Part shown: positions 25,214 to 33,515 of the stretch, piece after piece
Numbering within the stretch: the stretch's first letter is position 1
Layout of the letters: every line of letters starts with the position of its first letter
Origin: Bacteroidetes bacterium 47-18
Lineage (GTDB): Bacteria > Bacteroidota > Bacteroidia > Chitinophagales > Chitinophagaceae
Direction of reading: 5' to 3'
Assembly: GCA_001897155.1 (NCBI GenBank)
Contig: MKSF01000023.1
Span: 1 to 64,000 of the forward strand
DNA length: 64,000 nucleotides
Made by a program: the position numbers and the translations under genes
The notes under the pieces: generated by a model
Database searches by the model: none
The model's input: only the letters and a program-made list of their open reading frames with translations
What the model was told of the DNA's origin: nothing

Positions 25214-26821
25214 ATGAGAGCTTTACTATTTTTAATCACTATTCTGTTTTGCCTTGAAGCAATGGGACAATCTAACGCTGACAAGCTTAACAAACTTGTC
25301 GAACTGAACTATATAAAAAAAGCTGGGACAAAGGATCTATTTGAAAAGTTAGAATATGATGCCGGCCACAATTCTTATTCATATATTTTATTTCTAAATG
25401 AATATAAAAAAGAATTCAACCATTTTCCTTCTCCCTGGAACAATGTTTTCTGGGACAATTCTAAAATAACACCACAAGAGCAGACAGAATACAATAATAA
25501 GCTGGTTGAATATTTAGAAAAATTATTTTCCAATGAACTCATTTCAGAAAATCAGTATCGCAACCAAATAGTTCAAATTAATAACAAAAGATATTTTCAT
25601 AAAATTCAGCTATTGGAAGACTTAGCCAGCCAGCAGAATTATGAGGAATGGATAAACCCGGAAAAAGTACTGCAATACGCTGAACAGCTTTTAAAGAACG
25701 GCCTTATTGCTGACACATCATACCAAAGCATAAGATCAGAGATTGAGACAGGCAGGTTTAAAGATCATTCGGACTTATATAAGTATCTTAAAAATGCAAA
25801 GTATTTTGACCTTGCTCAATATTCCGACAACCCTGAAATCTATTTAGAGCAAATTCACAAAGCAGTTGCCAGCATATTACCGGAACTTGAATTTTCCGAT
25901 TTCAATTATGAAATTGTGACAGACAGTAATTGGAGCGATGAAGATTATGTTTCAAGAAATGTCATTGTAACTATAAAAGCGAACGGAAAGATCTACAAAC
26001 AGAAAAGCTTCATAGCTTTAGACAACTTTATCGAAAAAGGTACATATTTGGGAAAAATTGACGACCAAGAATTTTATAAAATTTTCAATAAAATACTAGC
26101 CGACAATCAGTCTCCATTGCGCTTACATCGCTTTGGCAGTGGCTGGCCGGCATACGGAGACAATATTCCAAACCGGTATTTTGGAATTATTGCTTTATTG
26201 AAAAGCCAAGCTGATATGTTCAGATACGCAAACAGCTATATTGCAGTGAGCTATGAAAATTTTAAAAATCGCCTTACAACATCAACAACGGATAAGGCTA
26301 TACAGGAATTTGAGAATTTAGGACTGTTTGCTCATTTATCAGAAGAACAAATATCACAGGCTAAGGAAAAAGTCAAAGAGCAAGACAATCAAAACCGGAA
26401 CGATGTACTTGCTGCATTTCCGGAAGTCATTTATTATTTCGACACTGAACTAACAAACATTGATAATCCTTATGAAGAGCTTATCCGGGAGTATGGCATC
26501 ATTACTCATGGGGACTTCCGGCCCGAAGATATATCCGATGATTTTAACATTGAAAAGGGGGAAATTGCAACGTTAACCTTCAAATTCAACAATAAGAACT
26601 ATTCAAAACAGTTCAAAATTAAAGGAGATTGGATAGATTCGGATTTTTTTAAATTTACAAAATCAATTTCGGCTGAGAATAATTTAAAAGGGCAGTTTTA
26701 TGAGCTTTACACAGACGGACAGGGCATAGGGATCATTTACCTTACGCCTAAACAATATGAATACATCCGGGCAAACAAATTGCTGATCTTTGGAGACGAA
26801 TGGCAAACCGAAGAAGAATAA
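25214..26821 (+). CDS. Exported protein of unknown function (535 aa)
   Basis: The N-terminus is a signal peptide (ALLFLITILFCLEAMGQ). The mature protein is acidic and Asn/Tyr-rich, mixed alpha/beta, with repeated EEL/EFLN-like helical stretches and no recognised domain. Two phrases resemble each other (KSFIALDNFIEKG and KQFKIKGDWIDSD), which may be a duplicated structural unit. The gene is visibly more AT-rich than its neighbours and is bracketed by a short direct repeat (25013-25034 and 26829-26852). It has terminators on both sides, so it is transcribed alone. It looks like a later insertion into the sulfur island; function unknown. Confidence 0.7.
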   Translation: MRALLFLITILFCLEAMGQSNADKLNKLVELNYIKKAGTKDLFEKLEYDAGHNSYSYILFLNEYKKEFNHFPSPWNNVFWDNSKITPQEQTEYNNKLVEYLEKLFSNELISENQYRNQIVQINNKRYFHKIQLLEDLASQQNYEEWINPEKVLQYAEQLLKNGLIADTSYQSIRSEIETGRFKDHSDLYKYLKNAKYFDLAQYSDNPEIYLEQIHKAVASILPELEFSDFNYEIVTDSNWSDEDYVSRNVIVTIKANGKIYKQKSFIALDNFIEKGTYLGKIDDQEFYKIFNKILADNQSPLRLHRFGSGWPAYGDNIPNRYFGIIALLKSQADMFRYANSYIAVSYENFKNRLTTSTTDKAIQEFENLGLFAHLSEEQISQAKEKVKEQDNQNRNDVLAAFPEVIYYFDTELTNIDNPYEELIREYGIITHGDFRPEDISDDFNIEKGEIATLTFKFNNKNYSKQFKIKGDWIDSDFFKFTKSISAENNLKGQFYELYTDGQGIGIIYLTPKQYEYIRANKLLIFGDEWQTEEE

Positions 26822-26828
26822 CTGCAAA

Positions 26829-26852
26829 TAACAATTACGTTCTACGCAAAAG
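26829..26852 (+). repeat. Direct repeat flanking gene 25214-26821, right copy
   Basis: TAACAATTACGTTCTACGCA followed by AAAG; compare 25013-25034. The two share ACAATTACGT and a downstream GCAAAAG. Both start shortly after a stop codon. Confidence 0.4.
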
Positions 26853-26928
26853 CTTATGATCCCTTATAAATAAAGAAGGATTCCTTCAAAGCACAATATC
26901 TTTCTACAATCCGGAAACAACATTGAAA

Positions 26929-26967
26929 AGAGAGCATCCTGGTTACAGAGCGCTCTCTTTTATTTCC
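26929..26967 (+). terminator. Probable terminator after gene 25214-26821
   Basis: A stem AGAGAGC / GCTCTCT (26929-26935 with 26952-26958) and a loop of 16 nt are followed by TTTATTT. Confidence 0.65.
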
Positions 26968-27139
26968 CCGACTTGAGATTTTCAGCCTTTCCTGCTGCCT
27001 TGCTGACTGATCCCCGGCCCGGAGGCTGAGCCATTGCAGCAGGTCTGCCACCTGATGTCTCGTCACAGATCAGAGAAGCGCATTATACATTCCACGTAAG
27101 CCCCGCTTATTACGCTTATAAAAACACAAAAGATTCCCC

Positions 27140-27184
27140 TGTAACTATTGTTACCATTTCCCGTAAATACCGGTGCTACTTTTG
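27140..27184 (+). promoter_or_regulatory. Crp/Fnr-type operator and -7 element before TauE-YeiH operon
   Basis: TGTAACTATTGTTACC at 27140-27155 has perfect arms GTAAC-N4-GTTAC. A consensus TACTTTTG -7 element starts at 27177, 37 nt from the operator start. A phrase AAATACCGG just upstream of the -7 recurs as AAATACAGG in the next promoter at 29040. Confidence 0.8.
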
Positions 27185-27227
27185 CTCTCTCAATAGCATT
27201 TCAAAAAGTTAACATAAAAAACTGGTT

Positions 27228-28037
27228 ATGGAAATAACAATTATCATTGGTTATATATTAGCGATACTCGTAGGCACATCACTGGGCCTGATAGGTAGCG
27301 GCGGCTCTATCCTCACCGTTCCTATCTTAGTGTATGTAATGGGTGTGGACCCTGTCATTGCAACGGCATATTCATTGTTTATTGTTGGCGCTACCTCTTT
27401 GGTGGGCGGCATTCAAAATGCAATGCAGAAAAAAGTAGATTTCAAAACCGTACTGATATTCGGTATTCCTTCCATTGCGGCGGTGTATCTCACAAGAGCT
27501 TACCTGATGCCGCTGATCCCTGATACACTTTTCAGCATAGGCAGCTTTGAGTTTACCAAGCCCATAGCCTTAATGGTGCTTTTCGCCATCGTAATGATAG
27601 CCGCCTCTATCTCTATGATCAAACCCGGCAGGAAAAACAAAGAAGCATCCGGGGACGGCGAAATGAGATACAATTATCCAATGATCCTTCTGGAGGGTTC
27701 CCTGGTAGGAGTAGTAACAGGATTAGTCGGCGCAGGAGGTGGTTTCCTGATCATCCCGGCATTGGTATTGCTGGCGAAAATGCCGATGAAATTAGCAGTG
27801 GGAACCTCCCTGTTTATCATCGCAGCCAAATCGCTTTTGGGCTTTACAGGAGACCTGCAAGGAAGCGAGCATATAGACTGGGTATTGCTTTCCGTATTCA
27901 CATTGCTTTCCATTGCAGGTATATTTATCGGTATTTTATTATCCAGGAAAATAGAAGGCAATAAGCTCAAGACCGCTTTTGGCTGGTTTGTACTGGTAAT
28001 GGGCATTTATATTTTTATCAAAGAATTATTCCTGTAA
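27228..28037 (+). CDS. TauE/SafE-family sulfite/organosulfur exporter
   Basis: A 269-residue membrane protein with about eight transmembrane segments in two repeats. Each repeat begins with the glycine-rich family motif: [20 protein letters not shown] near residues 16-35 and [20 protein letters not shown] near 167-186. TauE/SafE proteins export sulfite, sulfoacetate or related anions. It lies directly before the YeiH gene, with only the stop codon between, so the two are coupled. It is controlled by the shared operator. In the island it would remove sulfite made by persulfide oxidation (inference). Confidence 0.88.
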   Translation: MEITIIIGYILAILVGTSLGLIGSGGSILTVPILVYVMGVDPVIATAYSLFIVGATSLVGGIQNAMQKKVDFKTVLIFGIPSIAAVYLTRAYLMPLIPDTLFSIGSFEFTKPIALMVLFAIVMIAASISMIKPGRKNKEASGDGEMRYNYPMILLEGSLVGVVTGLVGAGGGFLIIPALVLLAKMPMKLAVGTSLFIIAAKSLLGFTGDLQGSEHIDWVLLSVFTLLSIAGIFIGILLSRKIEGNKLKTAFGWFVLVMGIYIFIKELFL

Positions 28038-28997
28038 ATGATTGCTAAAACACATTCCGCGGGTGCCCGGGCCTTTGCTTTATTGCCCGGGCTGGCAGCT
28101 TTCGGTCTTGCCATGGCGCTGCCCGCATTGAACGCGCTGCTATCAGGCCTGATAGCAGGCGTACTTATCGGAAATGTGTTTCGGTTACCCGCTTCCTTCC
28201 GGTCGGCATCCGGGGCTACAGGAACCAGATTGCTGGAATACTCCGTTATCTTCCTTGCTTTTGGGGTGCAATATGAGCACCTCATGGGTCTGGGCTGGAA
28301 AAGCTTACTCATGGTAACGGTAATAGTGCTTGCTGTTATTCTGGCAAGCTACCGCCTGAGCAAGCGCCCGGTCAACTGGCTGATCGGTTTCGGGACAGCT
28401 ATCTGCGGCTCTTCGGCTATAGCAGCAGTAGCCCCATCGGTAGCGAAGGACAAAAGTGACGCCGGCATTGCCATTGCGGTGGTTAATCTTTACGGAACGC
28501 TGGGTATGCTGGCATTGCCATTGGCATTCAAATACGTGGACGCCACGCCGGCCGTCCAAGCTATGTTTATAGGAGGTTCGCTGCACGCAGTAGGCAATGT
28601 AGCCGGAGCGGGCTATATGATGAGCAACGAAGTCGGCGAGCTGGCCGTAATGATCAAGCTCGCACGGGTCTCAATGCTGTCATTCGGGGTGATCCTGCTC
28701 AACTTATTAAGCAATAGTCATGGCAGCAAAAGCTGGTGGTCCTATTTAAAGCTACCCTGGTATATAACAGGATTTATACTTATCAGCGTTGTTGTCTCCT
28801 TTACGGATATCCCGGCAGGATGGCTGAAAAACATTGACTTCGCAGGCAAGCTGATATTGACTATCGCTATGACCAATATAGGGATACAGATCCGGTTCAG
28901 GGACCTGTGGCAGTCAGGTAAGAGCGGACTGCTGTTTGGATTGTCCGTATTTGCATTCCAACTGATGATTATCGGCCTGTTTGTTTTGTGGATGTGA
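28038..28997 (+). CDS. YeiH/UPF0324-family putative sulfate exporter
   Basis: A 319-residue membrane protein with about ten hydrophobic segments. Motifs of the YeiH family are visible: SGLIAGVLIGNVFRLP, ATGTRLLEYSVIFLAFGV, and LIGFGTAICGSSAIAAVAPS near residues 115-134, where the GTAICGSSA run is the family hallmark. The C-terminal part shows GLLFGLSVFAFQLMIIGLFV. Its ATG follows the stop of the TauE-like gene without a gap. Members are listed as putative sulfate exporters, but transport has not been shown for most. With TauE it would clear oxidised sulfur. Confidence 0.85.
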   Translation: MIAKTHSAGARAFALLPGLAAFGLAMALPALNALLSGLIAGVLIGNVFRLPASFRSASGATGTRLLEYSVIFLAFGVQYEHLMGLGWKSLLMVTVIVLAVILASYRLSKRPVNWLIGFGTAICGSSAIAAVAPSVAKDKSDAGIAIAVVNLYGTLGMLALPLAFKYVDATPAVQAMFIGGSLHAVGNVAGAGYMMSNEVGELAVMIKLARVSMLSFGVILLNLLSNSHGSKSWWSYLKLPWYITGFILISVVVSFTDIPAGWLKNIDFAGKLILTIAMTNIGIQIRFRDLWQSGKSGLLFGLSVFAFQLMIIGLFVLWM

Positions 28998-29039
28998 TGG
29001 CTCAAAGCTTGCAGGAAAAATTCCAAAAAAGATCACAAG

Positions 29040-29084
29040 TGTAATGGTTGTTACCAACCGGGGGAAATACAGGCAATACTTTTG
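29040..29084 (+). promoter_or_regulatory. Crp/Fnr-type operator and -7 element before the MBL-rhodanese gene
   Basis: TGTAATGGTTGTTACC at 29040-29055, then TACTTTTG at 29077-29084, again 37 nt from operator start to -7 start. The start codon is at 29124. Confidence 0.75.
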
Positions 29085-29123
29085 TACAAGCAATTTTTAA
29101 AAACGTAAAAACAATTATTCGTT

Positions 29124-30542
29124 ATGAGAGTAGAACAAATTTATACCGGATGTCTGGCACAAGGTGCCTATTATATCGAAAGCAATGGTGAGGCTGTAGT
29201 AATAGACCCACTGAGGGAGGTGCAGCCCTACATCAGCAAAGCGGAAAAAGACGGGGCGAAAATCAAGTATGTCCTGGAAACACACTTTCACGCAGACTTT
29301 GTAAGCGGGCACCTGGACTTAGCACAAAAAACCGGCGCGATCATCGTTTTCGGTCCGACAGCCAAACCCGGGTTCGATGCACACGTAGCAGCAGACGGTG
29401 AAGTATTAAAGGTGGGCGATGTAAGCATCAGGGTCATTCATACACCCGGTCATACTATGGAGAGCGCCTGCTTTCTTCTGACAGATAAGGACGGTAAGGA
29501 CGTAGGATTATTTACGGGAGATACCCTGTTTATCGGGGATGTGGGCCGTCCGGACCTGGCGCAGAAAGTAGTGGCAGATCTGACCCAGGATAAATTAGCC
29601 GCGCATCTTTACGATTCCCTGCATAACAAGATCATACCTTTGGCTGATGACATTATTGTATATCCCGCGCACGGCGCCGGTTCGGCCTGTGGTAAAAATA
29701 TGAGCAAGGAAACTACCGATACTTTGGGACATCAGAAAGCGACCAACTATGCCTTACAGCCTATGACGAAAGAAGAATTCGTAGAGAAGGTATTGGATGG
29801 ATTGATGCCGCCTCCGGGCTATTTCCCCGCAAATGTGCTGATGAATATTAAAGGCTATGAAAGCATAGATAAGGTGCTGGATAAAGGTTTACAGGCTTTA
29901 ACGCCGGAGGCTTTTGAAGCGGCAGCCAACGAAACAGACGCCCTGATCCTGGATACCAGGAACGCGCAAACTTTCGCCCAAGGCTTTATCCCGAATGCAA
30001 TCAACATCGGTATTGATGGCAGCTTTGCTCCCTGGGTCGGCGCCCTGATCCCGGATATCAGGCAAGCTATTTTACTGGTAGCAAATGAAGGTACAGCGGA
30101 AGAAGTGGTAACAAGGCTGGCGCGTGTAGGATATGATAATGCTATCGGTTACCTGAAAGGCGGTATGCAGGCCTGGGCGGCTGCCGGCAAAGAAACAGAT
30201 ACTATTGAGTCCGTTTCTGCAGATGAGCTGGCGGATCGCTTGGCGCAAGACCCGGATTTGAACATCCTGGATGTCAGAAAGAAAAGCGAGCATTTTTCAG
30301 AGCACATCATCGGTTCAGAAAACATAGCACTGGATTATATCAATGAGCATATTGCCGAAGTAAGCAAGGACAAAACATACTACGTGCACTGTGCCGGTGG
30401 CTACCGCTCTATGATCTTCAACTCGATCTTAAGAGCCAGGGGCTACGATAACCTGATTGATGTGCAAGGTGGCTTTAAAGCCATCAAGGAATCCGGTAAA
30501 TTCCAAGTAAGCGATTACGTTTGCCCTACAACAATGCTGTAA
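29124..30542 (+). CDS. MBL-fold persulfide dioxygenase-like protein fused to two rhodanese domains
   Basis: A 472-residue fusion. Residues 1-250 are a metallo-beta-lactamase fold with metal ligands ETHFHADFVSGH (52-63), HTPGHTMES and GDTLFIGDVGRPDL, as in ETHE1-type persulfide dioxygenases. A first rhodanese domain follows (about 265-365); its active-site loop lacks the Cys (LLVANEGTAEE). The second domain (about 375-472) has it: YYVHCAGGYRS. Such enzymes oxidise glutathione or other low-molecular-weight persulfide to sulfite; the active rhodanese can pass a sulfane sulfur to thiol. It has its own operator. A 463-aa paralogue lies at 34662. Confidence 0.88.
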   Translation: MRVEQIYTGCLAQGAYYIESNGEAVVIDPLREVQPYISKAEKDGAKIKYVLETHFHADFVSGHLDLAQKTGAIIVFGPTAKPGFDAHVAADGEVLKVGDVSIRVIHTPGHTMESACFLLTDKDGKDVGLFTGDTLFIGDVGRPDLAQKVVADLTQDKLAAHLYDSLHNKIIPLADDIIVYPAHGAGSACGKNMSKETTDTLGHQKATNYALQPMTKEEFVEKVLDGLMPPPGYFPANVLMNIKGYESIDKVLDKGLQALTPEAFEAAANETDALILDTRNAQTFAQGFIPNAINIGIDGSFAPWVGALIPDIRQAILLVANEGTAEEVVTRLARVGYDNAIGYLKGGMQAWAAAGKETDTIESVSADELADRLAQDPDLNILDVRKKSEHFSEHIIGSENIALDYINEHIAEVSKDKTYYVHCAGGYRSMIFNSILRARGYDNLIDVQGGFKAIKESGKFQVSDYVCPTTML

Positions 30543-30568
30543 AGCATAGCCCGGTTTACAGAAAAGAG

Positions 30569-30600
30569 CCCCGGATAATTCATATCCGGGGTTCTTGTTT
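30569..30600 (+). terminator. Terminator after the MBL-rhodanese gene
   Basis: A perfect 9-bp stem CCCCGGATA / TATCCGGGG with an ATTCA loop (30569-30591) is followed by TTCTTGTTT. Confidence 0.8.
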
Positions 30601-30616
30601 TCGGGGTTAAATAATT

Positions 30617-30660
30617 AAGTTACGATCTGCTTACAGCAAGCAAGCTTTTAGGACAGATAC
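30617..30660. repeat. Decayed remnant of the MITE-like left end
   Basis: AAGTTACGATCTGCTTACAG resembles the left end of the element (AAGTGACTATCTGCTTACAG), with a similar downstream pattern of AGCTTTTA and GGACAGATAC. No right end is visible. Confidence 0.4.
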
Positions 30661-30772
30661 ACTTTGCCAGGTATGAAACATCCCTTATAATAAGGGATAG
30701 ATATCAGACCGGTAACGATTCCAAAAACCTATAATTCAAATCTATATGCACATTGGGTTTACATATTTTATG

Positions 30773-30817
30773 TGTAACATTAGTAGCAATACACCCCGCT
30801 TCAAAGACGGAACTTTG
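30773..30817 (+). promoter_or_regulatory. Crp/Fnr-type operator and -7-like element before the peroxiredoxin gene
   Basis: TGTAACATTAGTAGCA at 30773-30788 keeps the left arm; the right arm is degenerate (GTAGC). GAACTTTG starts at 30810, 37 nt from the operator start. The site closely resembles the one at 34575 (TGTAACATNAGTNGCA). Confidence 0.65.
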
Positions 30818-30850
30818 CTATAACAAATCAACCATTAAAACATTCAAGCA

Positions 30851-31498
30851 ATGGAAAATCAAATAAATACTATGCCAAGAATCGGCGATATGGCACCGGA
30901 TTTTGATGCCATAACCACAACGGGGCAGTTGAAATTTTCGGAATATAATAAGGGCAACTGGGTGATCCTGTTTTCTCACCCTGCAGATTTCACACCTGTC
31001 TGTACTACAGAAATGACGGGCTTCGCGCAAGAAAGCGATTTCTTTGAAAAACATCATACGAAGCTAATGGGACTGAGCATAGACAGTATCCACAGCCACA
31101 TAGCCTGGGTAAATGCCGTAGATGAAAAAACCGGTGTATTATTCAACTTCCCGATCATCGCTGACCTGGATATGAAAGTAGCGAAGCTGTATGGGATGCT
31201 GCAGCCGGGAGAAAGTGAAACTGCCGCGGTCCGTGCCGTATTTATCATCGACCCCTCCGGTAAGATCCGCCTGATCATGTATTACCCGCTGAATGTAGGC
31301 AGGAATATGGACGAGATCAAACGCGCCTTATTAGCGCTGCAAACTTCAGATGAGCATAAAGTGGCTATGCCTCTTAACTGGCAGCCCGGAGATAAGGTGA
31401 TCGTAGGAGCCCCTAAAACGCTGGAAGGCTTAAAAGAACGTAAGGCAGATACCAGCCTGGAACAGACAGACTGGTACCTGGCTAAAAAATCAATCTAA
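30851..31498 (+). CDS. 1-Cys peroxiredoxin (Prx6 type)
   Basis: A 215-residue peroxiredoxin. The peroxidatic motif SHPADFTPVCTTEMTGF places the catalytic Cys at residue 51, with the conserved Thr and Pro before it. The protein has a long C-terminal part with PLNVGRNMDEIKRALLALQ, ATP-like Prx6 spacing, and a conserved Arg in the RLIMYYPLN region. No resolving Cys is visible, so it probably uses an external thiol. It removes peroxides and may also act on persulfide. It is under the shared operator, which ties it to the sulfur stress response. Confidence 0.88.
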   Translation: MENQINTMPRIGDMAPDFDAITTTGQLKFSEYNKGNWVILFSHPADFTPVCTTEMTGFAQESDFFEKHHTKLMGLSIDSIHSHIAWVNAVDEKTGVLFNFPIIADLDMKVAKLYGMLQPGESETAAVRAVFIIDPSGKIRLIMYYPLNVGRNMDEIKRALLALQTSDEHKVAMPLNWQPGDKVIVGAPKTLEGLKERKADTSLEQTDWYLAKKSI

Positions 31499-31560
31499 TA
31501 TTTTACAGCAATTGATAGCTGTGGCAATGCTTACAGCTATCAATTACAATACATACAACT

Positions 31561-31875
31561 ATGCTATCCGTATTCAAAAAATTCTTCGGGACCACCGACG
31601 ATACCCCTGTAAAAAATGCCATCGCCAACGGCGCATTCCTGGTAGATGTGCGTACACCGTCCGAATTTTCTGGAGGCAGCGCCAAAGGCGCGGTCAATAT
31701 TCCTTTAGATAAGATACAGGCGCAATTGGCCAAATTCAAGGGCAGGAAAAATATCGTGGTCTTTTGCCGGAGCGGTAACCGCAGCAGCCAGGCCAAGCGT
31801 ATCCTGGAACAGAACGGTATCCAGAACGTCATCAATGGTGGTACCTGGCAAAATGTTGCGAATCTTGTTATGTAA
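31561..31875 (+). CDS. Single-domain rhodanese-like sulfurtransferase
   Basis: A 104-residue protein that is one rhodanese domain: [16 protein letters not shown] at about residues 23-38 and the active-site loop [14 protein letters not shown] with Cys at about 63 and basic residues around it. The ending [12 protein letters not shown] is the usual final helix. It transfers a sulfane sulfur between thiol carriers. It starts 62 bp after the peroxiredoxin gene and precedes the broken methyltransferase gene, so the three form one transcript. Confidence 0.85.
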   Translation: MLSVFKKFFGTTDDTPVKNAIANGAFLVDVRTPSEFSGGSAKGAVNIPLDKIQAQLAKFKGRKNIVVFCRSGNRSSQAKRILEQNGIQNVINGGTWQNVANLVM

Positions 31876-31888
31876 TAAACCAATCAGA

Positions 31889-32512
31889 ATGAGCAAGTAT
31901 CATAAAGATTTCTGGAACGACCGGTACAGCCCGGAGGAGTTCGTGTATGGTGAAGTGCCTAATGAATACCTGAAAGATAAATTATCGGCCCTGTCACCCG
32001 GGACAATAGTATTACCGGCAGAAGGGGAAGGCCGGAATGCAGTATATGCCGCAAAAAATGGCTGGACAATATAAGCATTTGACCAGAGCGAAGCCGGTCA
32101 AAAGAAAGCAATGCTATTGGCTGAAAGGAACTCCGTAAGCATTGATTACCGGGTATCTGATATGGATACGATTGATTATCCCGGGCAATCTTTTGACGCG
32201 CTGGCTTTGATTTATGCGCATTTTCCTGCTGATGTACGCAGGGAGTACCATCAAAAGCTGAGCAGCTATCTTAAAAAAGGCGGTGCCCTTATTCTGGAAG
32301 CCTTTGCAAAAGAGCATACAAAAAATCAGCAGGTCAACCCCGATGCCGGGGGACCCCGCGACATTAATGCGCTTTATGACCTGGCAGAGACCCAGGCAGA
32401 TTTTGAAGGCTATGAATATAAAGAGGCCTTAACAGCAGTTATTGAGCTGAGTGAAGGCAGTCATCACCTGGGCAAGGCGGATGTGATCAGGATTTTCGCG
32501 ATAAAAAAATAA
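31889..32512 (+). pseudogene. SAM-dependent methyltransferase interrupted by an in-frame stop codon
   Basis: Two parts in the same frame make one 207-codon class I methyltransferase. The first part (31889-32071) holds [20 protein letters not shown] and [19 protein letters not shown], the SAM-binding motif I. A TAA at 32072-32074 follows at codon 62. Translation downstream continues sensibly (AFDQSEAGQKKAMLLAERN, ALIYAHFPADVRREYHQKL, SEGSHHLGKADVIRIFAIKK). The stop stands where an aromatic residue such as Tyr is expected (one base from TAT). The rest looks intact, so decay is recent or the base is a sequencing error. Intact relatives are TehB-like methyltransferases. Confidence 0.85.
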
Positions 32513-32979
32513 AGTGACTATCTGCTTACAGGTAACAACCTTTTTTACGGATACGCCTCGCTGAGCAGTGTCCTTTATGACGCTCGGATCCCCTTTAGCT
32601 TATAAAGGAACTGAGGGTACTGGTCATTCCGAACGGATGTGAGGAATCTCTTATACTTGTAGCCAATCTTGCGTATGTGCACTTTGGGTTTTGTTGATTA
32701 TATAGACACAGTCAGTTTATTTTATTTCGTAAAGACGGCGGAATGGAGTCCCCTGATAAAGCCTTATAGGGTTGTTGGTGAAGAACACCAACAACGGAGT
32801 GGAATGAAATGAGATGTACTGTATCGTATGTAGTCATTCCGAACGGATGTGAGGAATCTCTTATACAGCTTAGTAGCATCCTAGACATATAATGGCTTTG
32901 TTTCCTACATATAGATAGTCAGTTATCAAGAAAAAATAATTACCGGGTTACTTTCACGAATACATAAAAGACACAACAT
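32513..32979. other. Intergenic region made almost wholly of MITE-like copy 3
   Basis: The element begins 3 bp after the pseudogene stop and ends 59 bp before the next gene. The rest is a short AT-rich leader. No other gene is supported. Confidence 0.6.
32515..32921. mobile_element. MITE-like inverted-repeat element, copy 3 (407 bp)
   Basis: Ends TGACTATCTGCTTACAGG (left) and TGACTATCTATATGTAGG (reverse complement of the right end). Two internal 34-bp blocks are at 32622-32655 and 32833-32865 (TCATTCCGAACGGA, GAGGAATCTCTTATA). Between them lies the same approximately 180-bp segment as in copy 1, with a 10-bp perfect hairpin GTTGTTGGTG / CACCAACAAC at 32771-32795. No gene is inside. Confidence 0.75.
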
Positions 32980-33189
32980 ATGAAAAGCAATATAGGAACT
33001 ACCGATAAAATAGTGCGCATCGTTGCCGCGCTGCTGATCGGCGTTTTATACTTCTCCGGCATCATATCCGGTACCCTGGCCCTGGTGTCAGCAGGAGTGG
33101 CTGTCATCTTTCTCCTGACCGCATTCATCAGCTTCTGCCCGCTTTATATGCCATTCGGCATCAACACTTCTAAAAAGAAAAAGAAATGA
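32980..33189 (+). CDS. DUF2892 (YgaP-membrane-like) protein
   Basis: A 69-residue protein with two transmembrane helices (IVRIVAALLIGVLYFSGII and LALVSAGVAVIFLLTAFISF) preceded by MKSNIGTTDK and followed by CPLYMPFGINTS and a lysine tail. This is the DUF2892 pattern, the membrane part of the rhodanese YgaP. In YgaP it is fused to a rhodanese domain; here it is separate but lies in an island with several rhodaneses. It may help pass or export sulfane sulfur at the membrane, though this is not shown. Confidence 0.8.
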   Translation: MKSNIGTTDKIVRIVAALLIGVLYFSGIISGTLALVSAGVAVIFLLTAFISFCPLYMPFGINTSKKKKK

Positions 33190-33271
33190 TACGGAGCATA
33201 GCAGCAGCAAATATCTAAGCTGTTAGGGAGCAACGTAATCCCGTTTTTTGAAACTTCAAATTTGTAATACA

Positions 33272-33508
33272 ATGAAAAACTATTTGAGCAACTGGAATTT
33301 TATGCGCATTGTGCGCCTGGCATTGGGTATAATGATCATTGTACAAGGTATCCAGGTGCAGGAGTGGCTGTTCGTAGTCCTGGGAGGATTATTTTCCTTA
33401 ATGCCTGTGCTGAACATAGGCTGTTGCAGCGCTTCGGGCTGCAGCACGCAAATCCCTAAGAACAATAAGAATGTCACGGAAGAAATAGCTTACGAGGAGG
33501 TAAAATAA
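33272..33508 (+). CDS. Small membrane protein with Cys cluster, YgaP-like
   Basis: Start at 33272 (ATG) preferred over an in-frame upstream TTG. The 78-residue protein opens MKNYLSNWNFMRIVRLALGI, continues with a hydrophobic helix pair (VQEWLFVVLGGLFSLMPVL) and has a cysteine cluster GCCSASGCS at the end of the second helix. The pattern resembles the DUF2892 relatives found next to rhodaneses. The Cys cluster may take part in sulfur transfer across or at the membrane (inference). It sits 7 bp before the next gene. Confidence 0.7.
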   Translation: MKNYLSNWNFMRIVRLALGIMIIVQGIQVQEWLFVVLGGLFSLMPVLNIGCCSASGCSTQIPKNNKNVTEEIAYEEVK

Positions 33509-33515
33509 CAATCTT

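Larger units (their letters stand above)
26822..27227. other. Intergenic region with repeat, terminator and TauE promoter
   Basis: It contains the repeat at 26829, the terminator at 26929-26967 and the operator-promoter at 27140-27184. No gene is supported in the remainder. Confidence 0.6.
30543..30850. other. Intergenic region with terminator, MITE remnant and peroxiredoxin promoter
   Basis: It contains the terminator at 30569-30600, a decayed match to the left end of the MITE-like element at 30617-30660, and the operator-promoter at 30773-30817. No gene is supported. Confidence 0.55.

Noticed and set aside
25013-26852. Integron attC sites around gene 25214-26821
   Set aside because: The starts of the repeats resemble attC (AACAATTACG), but the complementary right half (GTTRRRY with matching stem) is not visible and no integrase is in the window.
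17640-32921. Target-site duplications of the MITE-like copies
   Set aside because: Similar AT-rich phrases occur on both sides of each copy, but none is directly adjacent to both ends, so no duplication is called.
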